Below, in pieces: positions 6,927-11,389 of a DNA stretch of 11,389 nt (positions are counted from its first letter, which is position 1; each line of letters starts with the position of its first letter). Source of the stretch: an uncultured Oscillospiraceae bacterium (GTDB taxonomy: Bacteria; Bacillota; Clostridia; Oscillospirales; Acutalibacteraceae); NCBI GenBank assembly GCA_910588415.1, contig CAJUPK010000017.1, forward strand, positions 1 through 11,389, given 5' to 3'. The notes beneath the pieces were generated by a model that worked only from the letters and a program-made list of their open reading frames with translations, was not told the DNA's origin and ran no database searches. A program made the translations under genes and the position numbers.

Positions 6927-7174
6927 ATCGTTAACTGCCTTTCTCCGGCCGTGCCGGGTTCAATTCGCGGCGTGGGCCCGTCCCCAGCAGCCTGGAGGCG
7001 TCCCGCGTCCCGGTATAGTCAACGCGGTTCTATATACTGTAAAGCCATATTGCTTAAAATCCGGCGCCGCCGGACTGCAGACGCGTTTCCCATATCAATC
7101 ACATACACACATACAGTATTCCCAAACATTGCCGGTTTATTTGTACCGGGCAAAGGCCGGCAAACCGATGCCGT
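6927..7174 (-). promoter_or_regulatory. Long, potentially structured 5' leader of mreB
   Basis: From the predicted start near 7174 to the mreB ATG the transcript would have about 248 untranslated nt. The region holds several perfect inverted repeats: 8 bp (7034-7041 with 7112-7119), enclosing a 6-bp GC-rich hairpin with a 3-nt loop (7060-7065 with 7069-7074, followed on the minus strand by TTTT); 7 bp (7129-7135 with 7157-7163); and 6 bp CCGCGT/ACGCGG near 7000-7026. I do not recognise it as a known riboswitch class. It may be a regulatory leader or attenuator for the cell-shape operon; this is inference from folding potential only. Confidence 0.55.
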
Positions 7175-7180
7175 TCTCCC

Positions 7181-7209
7181 ATTATACCGCATTTTCCTCT
7201 GGTTCTCAA
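7181..7209 (-). promoter_or_regulatory. Sigma-A-type promoter for the mre operon
   Basis: On the minus strand TTGAGA (7204-7209, five of six to consensus) is followed by a 17-bp spacer and a perfect TATAAT (7181-7186). The start of transcription would be near 7174. It is among the strongest promoter matches in the window and should drive mreB-mreC-mreD-PBP2. Confidence 0.87.
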
Positions 7210-7219
7210 CCTTTATATG

Positions 7220-7262
7220 GGCGGATTTGTGAAGAATCCGTAAATTCTGGCACATATCCGCC
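7220..7262. repeat. Nested inverted repeat just upstream of the mre promoter
   Basis: GGCGGAT (7220-7226) is the perfect reverse complement of ATCCGCC (7256-7262). Inside it GAAT (7234-7237) pairs with ATTC (7244-7247). It ends only about 11 bp upstream of the -35 box. No T-run follows in the direction of dut transcription, so it is not an obvious terminator; it could be an operator or a processed 3' end of dut. Confidence 0.45.
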
Positions 7263-7270
7263 TCTTTCGT

Positions 7271-7305
7271 CCGGCCCGGCACAATATCCGGCATAGGAGG
7301 GCCGG
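7271..7305. repeat. Inverted repeat after dut
   Basis: CCGGCCC (7271-7277) and GGGCCGG (7299-7305) are perfect inverted copies 25 bp after the dut stop codon. The loop contains a second copy of the element TGCCGG on the minus strand. No T-tract follows on the minus strand, so it is at best a weak or factor-dependent terminator of dut. Confidence 0.4.
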
Positions 7306-7329
7306 GGCAGGAGAGGCAGGCCCAAAGCC

Positions 7330-7800
7330 CTATTTTCCCGTGCTGCCAAAGCCCCCTCCCCCCCGCTGGCTGCCGGAGAGGCTCTCCGCCTCCACAAACT
7401 GGGCAGGGGCAACGGGAAGGAAGATTACCTGGGCCACCCGCTCTCCCGGGGAGACAGTCCAGGGCTCTGAGGACAGGTTCCGCAGGGGGACCATCCACTC
7501 CCCCCGGTAGTCGCTGTCAATAATCCCCACTCCCTGGGCCACCACCAGGCCTTTGGCCCCCAGACCGCTGCGGGAGAAAATAAAGCCCGCAAAGCCCGGG
7601 GGAATCTCTGCGGCAAAGCCCAGGGGCGCCATACGCATCTCCCCAGGGGGCACCAGAAGGGGCTCTTCCAGGCAGGCGCAGAGGTCCATCCCGGCGCTGC
7701 CGGGGGTCTGCTGCTGGGGGAGGGAGGCCCCTGGGGACAGCTGCAGGAACTTTACGACTGCTGTGTGGGGCGTGCTGGCGGTATCAAGCGGATTTTGCAT
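7330..7800 (-). CDS. dut: dUTP diphosphatase (dUTPase)
   Basis: This trimeric enzyme hydrolyses dUTP to dUMP and pyrophosphate, keeping uracil out of DNA and feeding dTMP synthesis. All five family motifs are present in the 156-residue chain: motif 1 AGMDL at 36-40, motif 2 FSRSGLGAKGL at 75-85, motif 3 GIIDSDYRGEWMVPLRN at 92-108 with catalytic Asp96, motif 4 PGERVAQVIFLP at 118-129, and the glycine-rich C-terminal motif 5 RGGGGFGSTGK at 146-156, whose Phe closes over the base. I start at the ATG at 7800, with AAAGGA 8 nt upstream; a TTG at 7818 in the same frame has no support. The 204-bp gap upstream holds DnaA-box-like sites and no clear promoter, so it may be co-transcribed with the U32 peptidase gene. 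Confidence 0.96.
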   Translation of the reverse strand: MQNPLDTASTPHTAVVKFLQLSPGASLPQQQTPGSAGMDLCACLEEPLLVPPGEMRMAPLGFAAEIPPGFAGFIFSRSGLGAKGLVVAQGVGIIDSDYRGEWMVPLRNLSSEPWTVSPGERVAQVIFLPVAPAQFVEAESLSGSQRGGGGFGSTGK

Positions 7801-7959
7801 AGAACCATTCCTTTCCAAGGGTGAAATTATGCGTGCAATAGAGGGTAATAGGGGCGTAACGGGAAGTGGAAAACTGGGCGGGCCTGGGGAATGGGGAAAA
7901 GCTGAGAACTTCCGCGAATGGATATAGGCTTTACAGAAAACCCGTTCGCCACTATATCT

Positions 7960-8004
7960 TGTGGAGAACAGATGTTATTCACATTTTCCACGGAGTTTTC
8001 CACA
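7960..8004. promoter_or_regulatory. Cluster of DnaA-box-like 9-mers
   Basis: Four 9-mers lie within 45 bp of non-coding DNA: TTCTCCACA on the minus strand (7960-7968), TTATTCACA (7975-7983, an exact match to the TTATNCACA consensus), TTTTCCACG (7984-7992) and TTTTCCACA (7996-8004). Looser copies flank them: TTTTCCACT on the minus strand at 7865-7873, TTGTCCACA at 8083-8091 and TTTTCCACT at 8102-8110, the last two inside the peptidase gene. The cluster could bind DnaA and regulate dut or titrate DnaA. There is no dnaA gene or AT-rich unwinding region here, so an origin is unlikely. Confidence 0.45.
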
Positions 8005-10137
8005 TCACTCCACGCCCCGCCGGAACAGCCCGCGGGTGTAGTCCCCAAGGGGGTTTTCCCCCTGCCGGAAGGCCCGGAGGACTTGTCCACATTCCACCGG
8101 GTTTTCCACTGTAAAGTGGAGGACCCCAAAGTCCGCCCAGGCCAGCTGCTCCTGGCAGCCGCCCAGCCACAGGGGCACGCTGTTAAGCAGCTCTGTCCCC
8201 TCCCAGGGCCGCCTGCACAGCACTGGAAAGCGCTTGCCCTTGCGGTCTGTGAGATAACCGGGCTCCTCCCGGCTGCAGGCCTGACAGCCCCCCCAGGCGC
8301 TGGCCAGGGGGCAGTTGCGGGTGAGCATCAAAGCCTGTCGCCCGTACACAGCCAGTCCCCGGGGAAGGCTGCCCCCCAGCCGGGCGGCCTCCCGGCCAGC
8401 CAGCTCCATGCTCAGCTGGCAGCTCTGCAGGCCCAGCCGGGCCAGCTGGTCCAGGGCAGCGGTGTTGGCGGCGTTCAGGGCAAAGGAGCCGTGGGGAACC
8501 GCCCCCAGCTCCCGGCACAGCTGCACGGCCCCCAGGCTGCCGCATAAAAAATCCTGGAAGCCCTGGGCCATCCGTTCTTCCATCAAGGCCCGCAGCTCTT
8601 TTTCCCAGCCGAACACCCCCCGGGGCAGGTCCAGCAGCAACTTGGCCTGGGTACGGCCCCGCAGGTCATCCAGCAGGAGGGGGTCTGTCTCCACTGGCAA
8701 GGCCAGCTCTTCACAGGCCAGGACCTCTGGGCAGAGCTGGTCCGGACTGTACAGCATGGCCCGCAGAGGCAGGGGGGCTCCCAGGGCCCGGCCCCCCTGG
8801 CGGGGAGGCAAGTCCAGGGGGAGGGATGCAAAGGGGATGGGATTGGCCTTGCCAGAGGCCTGCAGCAGTACCTCCAGCACCCCCCGGCGCAGCTGGTTGA
8901 GAACGCTCACCGGCAGGGGGACGCCCTCCTCCGGCACAGTTACGGACCGGGCATAGAAGGGCGTGCCCCCGGTTTTGCGGAGCTGCTGCTCCGCCCGCTC
9001 CCTGGGGGTATGGTGTTCTGTCAGGGGGGCGGCGGCAAAGGCCTCCTGGAAGAAAGCTCTCTCCCCCTGCTCTTGGTTCTGGTCTGCCCGGCAGGCCACA
9101 AGGGTGGCTGAGCCATACTCCTGGCTTACCTGCAGGACCAGGTCCACAGGCACGCTCTGGCGTTCTGCCCGGTACAGCTCCCGCAGCCGGGGCAGGGCCT
9201 TCCCGCTGGCCTGCACATCCTCCTGGCGGCGCACGCCGAACATGGCCCCGCCCCGGCGGCCAGTGAGATACCCGTCCGTAAAGCCGGAGCGGGAGAACAC
9301 GGCCTGCAGGTTGTCCAGCAGCTCCGGCGGGACGGGCTGGCCGTCTGCAGCCAGGCGGCAGGCGGCAGTGGCAGCGGCCACGTACTCCGGGCGCTTCATG
9401 CGGCCCTCTATTTTGGCGGAGCAGACCCCCGCTTCCCTCAGCCGGGCCAGGCCCTGGATGAAGCTCAGGTCCTTTAAGGACAGGCAGTGCCCTGGCTGCT
9501 GGGCCTGACCGGAACCCCCTGCCGAAAAGGGCAGACGGCAGGGCTGGGCGCACTGACCCCGGTTGCCGGAACGGCCCCCCAGCATGGCGCTGAGATAGCA
9601 CTGGCCGGACAGGCACATGCACAGGGCCCCATGGACAAAGGCCTCCAGCTCCACAGAGCAGCTCCCGGCAATCTCCTGGATCTCAGGAAGGCTCAGCTCC
9701 CGGGCCAGCACCACCCGGCAGGCGCCCAGCTCTTGGGCCAACCGTACCCCTGCCGGGGTGTGCAGGCTCATCTGGGTGGAGGCGTGCAGGGGCAGCCCAG
9801 GGGCCCTCTCCCGCAGCAGGGCCAGCAGGCCCAGGTCCTGGACCAGCACTGCGTCCACAGGCAGGGAGCAGAGAAACTCCACAAAGGCCAGGGCCTCTGG
9901 CAGCTCCTGGTCTTTCAGCAGGGTGTTCACGGTTACATGGACCCGCACCTCCCGCTGGTGGCAATATTCCACTGCCTGGGCCAGCTCCTCCTGGGAGAAG
10001 TTCTGGGCGCTGGCCCGGGCCCCAAAGCTTTTTCCAGCCAGGTACACCGCGTTGGCCCCAGCCCGGACCGCGGCCTGTAAAGCCGGCCAGCCTCCGGCGG
10101 GAGCCAGCACCTCCAGGGGCCGAGCCGGGCTACCCAC
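8005..10137 (-). CDS. U32-family peptidase (large form with C-terminal extension)
   Basis: This is a member of the U32 family, once called collagenase-like peptidases; some members, such as E. coli RlhA, act in 23S rRNA hydroxylation rather than proteolysis. The 710-residue chain begins with the TIM-barrel-like start LEVLAPAGGWPALQAAVRAGANAVYL (8-33). It carries the family signature EAFVHGALCMCLSGQCYLS at 165-183, followed by Cys196 and Cys200, and KIEGRMKRPEYV at 242-253. A second cysteine group lies at 609, 618, 621 and 641. Length fits the large U32 forms with a middle extra domain (about 370-460 here). The start is the GTG at 10137, preceded by GGGGGG and overlapping the zapA-like stop by 8 bp, so the two are translationally coupled. 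The exact substrate cannot be read from sequence. Confidence 0.92.
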   Translation of the reverse strand: MGSPARPLEVLAPAGGWPALQAAVRAGANAVYLAGKSFGARASAQNFSQEELAQAVEYCHQREVRVHVTVNTLLKDQELPEALAFVEFLCSLPVDAVLVQDLGLLALLRERAPGLPLHASTQMSLHTPAGVRLAQELGACRVVLARELSLPEIQEIAGSCSVELEAFVHGALCMCLSGQCYLSAMLGGRSGNRGQCAQPCRLPFSAGGSGQAQQPGHCLSLKDLSFIQGLARLREAGVCSAKIEGRMKRPEYVAAATAACRLAADGQPVPPELLDNLQAVFSRSGFTDGYLTGRRGGAMFGVRRQEDVQASGKALPRLRELYRAERQSVPVDLVLQVSQEYGSATLVACRADQNQEQGERAFFQEAFAAAPLTEHHTPRERAEQQLRKTGGTPFYARSVTVPEEGVPLPVSVLNQLRRGVLEVLLQASGKANPIPFASLPLDLPPRQGGRALGAPLPLRAMLYSPDQLCPEVLACEELALPVETDPLLLDDLRGRTQAKLLLDLPRGVFGWEKELRALMEERMAQGFQDFLCGSLGAVQLCRELGAVPHGSFALNAANTAALDQLARLGLQSCQLSMELAGREAARLGGSLPRGLAVYGRQALMLTRNCPLASAWGGCQACSREEPGYLTDRKGKRFPVLCRRPWEGTELLNSVPLWLGGCQEQLAWADFGVLHFTVENPVECGQVLRAFRQGENPLGDYTRGLFRRGVE

Positions 10138-10990
10138 GGTCCCCCCGGAAAAAGCTGACCATTCCCTCCTGCTGGAAGATCTCCTCCTCTTTCTCTGGGC
10201 GCAGGGGGTTTTTCCGCCGCCCGTCCCGGCGGGCAGGAACCGGCCGGGCTGGCTGGGACTCCTGAGCGGGATGGGCCTGGGCTGCCTCCCAGGCCGCGCC
10301 AGCGGCGGCCTCTGCCTGGGCCTGTTTCTCCTGGGCGGCCTTCAGGGCCTCTTCGTTGCGGCGCACGGTTTCGGTCAGCTGGTCCAGCCGCCTCTGCAGG
10401 TCCCGGTTTTCGATGAGCCGTTCTTCGGCCTGCTGCAAGGCCTCCTGCTGGCGGCGGGCCTCCTCGGCCAGCTTTTCCATCTGCTGGCGCAGCTGGCTGT
10501 TCTCCTGGGCCAGGGCCCGGGCCTTTTCCATGGGAGCCCCGGCGGCCTGGCGCAGGGCGTTGTTCTCATCCTCCAGGGCCTGGGCCTGCTGCTGGACTCC
10601 CTGCAGATGGGCCAGTGCCTCCTGCAGGCGGGTGACCTCTGTCTCCAGCCGGGCGGCTTTTTCCGCCACCTGGGCTTCCTTTTGGGTGTCCACAGCGGAC
10701 TTCAGCAGCTCCACCTTCTCCTCCTGCCAAAGCTCGCCCTCCACCTCCAGCTCCTCGTTCTTCTCCGCCAGGCGGGCGGCCCGGTCAGCGCTTTTGTGGT
10801 AGTCGTCGCACAGGCTGAGAGCCGCGGTCAGGGCAGCGGCCTCCCGGGTAATCAGGGGAGAGGCGGCCATCACCTGGGTCATCAGGCTGCCCACCTCGTC
10901 GGCCAGCTCCTGCATGTATTCCTCGCTTTCGCCTGTGATCAGCCCGCAGACCACGCCGTTTATCACAAGCTTTATTCTTCTCTTTTCCAC
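10130..10990 (-). CDS. zapA: ZapA-like cell-division protein with long coiled-coil extension
   Basis: ZapA binds FtsZ and bundles its filaments at the division site. Residues 1-80 match ZapA: the strand EKRRIKLVINGVVCGLITG (2-20), then ESEEYMQELADEVGSLM (21-37), then the helix LITREAAALTAALSLCDDYHK (47-67). From about 70 to 235 the chain is a nearly unbroken heptad-like run rich in Glu, Gln, Ala, Leu and Arg, a long coiled coil. The end is Pro/Arg-rich with a short EEIFQQEGMVSFFRG tail. Typical ZapA proteins have about 100 residues; this one has 286. I start at the GTG at 10990 because AGGAGG lies about 10 nt upstream and the ZapA domain begins there; ATG codons at 11014 and 11026 lack a site, and starting at either would run the coding sequence through the AGGAGG. 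It is first in the unit and overlaps the U32 gene. Confidence 0.87.
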   Translation of the reverse strand: MEKRRIKLVINGVVCGLITGESEEYMQELADEVGSLMTQVMAASPLITREAAALTAALSLCDDYHKSADRAARLAEKNEELEVEGELWQEEKVELLKSAVDTQKEAQVAEKAARLETEVTRLQEALAHLQGVQQQAQALEDENNALRQAAGAPMEKARALAQENSQLRQQMEKLAEEARRQQEALQQAEERLIENRDLQRRLDQLTETVRRNEEALKAAQEKQAQAEAAAGAAWEAAQAHPAQESQPARPVPARRDGRRKNPLRPEKEEEIFQQEGMVSFFRGDRG

Positions 10991-11178
10991 GTTCCGTTTC
11001 CCTCCTAATAACATTCTGGGCCCCATCCGGCCCCGATACGCGTGCTTTCATGGTTCCTATATAATGAATGACTCTTATGGGCATCCACGCAGGGGCGCAC
11101 ATGCCCCTCTGCCAGGTAAAGTAAACCATGGCGGCTGCCCGCAAAACAGCTTGAAAAAGATACATGGTAAACAAGTCC
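10991..11178 (-). promoter_or_regulatory. Possible structured 5' leader of the zapA-like gene
   Basis: The predicted transcript has about 188 nt before the GTG start. It can form a stem of 6 bp (11125-11130 with 11163-11168) that encloses a 4-bp GC hairpin (11131-11134 with 11139-11142), and a second hairpin of 5 bp (11092-11096 with 11103-11107) extended by 3 bp after a bulge. A further 5-bp pair (GGGCC/GGCCC) lies about 18 nt before the ribosome-binding site. I do not recognise a known RNA family. Confidence 0.4.
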
Positions 11179-11184
11179 ACTCTT

Positions 11185-11213
11185 ATTATACGACAAAAAT
11201 GCCTGCTAGGGAA
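11185..11213 (-). promoter_or_regulatory. Likely promoter of the zapA-U32 unit
   Basis: The minus strand has a perfect -10 box TATAAT (11185-11190). Seventeen bp upstream stands only TTCCCT (11208-11213), three of six to the -35 consensus. Transcription would begin near 11178. The -10 box is convincing and the -35 is poor, so an activator may be involved or the box could be fortuitous. Confidence 0.55.
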
Positions 11214-11389
11214 GGGCCTGAAGGGTTTTTGGGACATTTTTCTTTTGTGGGAAGCCTGGGGCGGACGGGGCGCTCCGGTGGAAATCCAGTGGGCTTCGCG
11301 GAGACCTGTATTCCCTTTTTGCCCGGATTGCTTTGCGGGTTTTTCCCCCGTTTTTTGCGAAAAATCAGAAAAATTACTAAGAAAATTAA
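11214..11389. other. Gene-free right end of the window
   Basis: No open frame with a plausible start, ribosome-binding site or family resemblance was found in these 176 bases on either strand. A weak hairpin CGGG/CCCG followed by six T on the plus strand sits at 11336-11356, and the last 30 bases are very AT-rich. This looks like intergenic DNA upstream of the zapA promoter; the neighbouring gene lies outside the window. Confidence 0.6.

Noticed and set aside
7019..7129. Small minus-strand frame of 36 codons inside the mreB leader (starts MFGNTVCVYVID), a possible leader peptide.
   Set aside because: No ribosome-binding site before the ATG, and the frame simply continues an open frame from upstream of the promoter; no run of regulatory codons is seen.
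7816..7818. TTG start for dut.
   Set aside because: No ribosome-binding site before it, whereas the ATG at 7800 has AAAGGA at the right distance.
7960..8110. Replication origin suggested by the DnaA-like boxes.
   Set aside because: No dnaA, dnaN or rpmH nearby, no AT-rich unwinding element, and two of the boxes are explained by peptidase codons; kept only as a possible DnaA-binding site.
9617..11008. 463-codon plus-strand open frame opposite the U32 and ZapA genes.
   Set aside because: Its leucine- and glutamine-rich composition mirrors the antisense of the coiled-coil codons; no start signal and no recognisable domain.
11060..11065. TATAAT on the plus strand as a promoter.
   Set aside because: No -35 box at 16-18 bp upstream (TACGCG there) and no plus-strand gene downstream.
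11005..11237. Minus-strand open frames in the zapA leader.
   Set aside because: They lack usable ribosome-binding sites; the 11237-10785 frame overlaps the ZapA domain and the 11196-11005 frame ends just before the zapA-like gene, and neither resembles a protein family.

Overview
The window reads as a piece of a GC-rich chromosome of a low-branching Firmicute, most likely a gut-type Clostridia member of the Oscillospirales/Ruminococcaceae kind. This rests on the protein style (long ZapA, large U32 peptidase, clostridial-type PBP2) and on the gene order mreB-mreC-mreD-PBP2-(min)-mgsA, which is typical of Clostridia. The genus cannot be fixed from the sequence alone. All recognisable genes lie on the minus strand, so transcription runs from the right end to the left end. 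No mobile element, CRISPR array, tRNA or rRNA was seen.

Layout in transcription order (right to left). (1) 11389-10991: a gene-free stretch with a perfect TATAAT -10 box (11185-11190) and a leader of about 190 nt that can fold. (2) 10990-8005: a ZapA-like cell-division protein with an unusually long coiled-coil extension, overlapping a 710-residue U32-family peptidase. (3) 8004-7801: a gap with a cluster of DnaA-box-like 9-mers. (4) 7800-7330: dut (dUTPase). (5) 7329-6927: a 403-bp gap with a near-consensus sigma-A promoter (TTGAGA-17-TATAAT) and a leader of about 250 nt full of perfect inverted repeats. (6) 6926-1865: the cell-elongation operon mreB, mreC, mreD and PBP2 (mrdA); mreC and mreD overlap by 4 bp. 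(7) 1864-1696: a hairpin followed by a second near-consensus promoter (TTGACA-17-TAAGAT). (8) 1695-955: a MinD-family ATPase that lacks the usual C-terminal membrane helix. (9) 816-418: methylglyoxal synthase. (10) 417-198: a hairpin-rich gap, then the start of histidyl-tRNA synthetase (hisS), cut by the window edge.

The genes fit a growth-and-division theme. MreB filaments with MreC and MreD position the transpeptidase PBP2 for side-wall growth, ZapA stabilises the Z-ring, and MinD-family ATPases help place it. In related Clostridia I recall minC, minD, minE and rodA between PBP2 and mgsA; here only one MinD-like gene remains and rodA is not in the window.

No wholly new protein system stands out. 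The most promising unexplained signals are non-coding: the structured mreB leader, the DnaA-box-like cluster before dut, and the folded zapA leader. Among the proteins, the odd points are the MinD without a membrane anchor, the long ZapA, the PBP2 tail and possible zinc site, and the altered active-site loop of methylglyoxal synthase.
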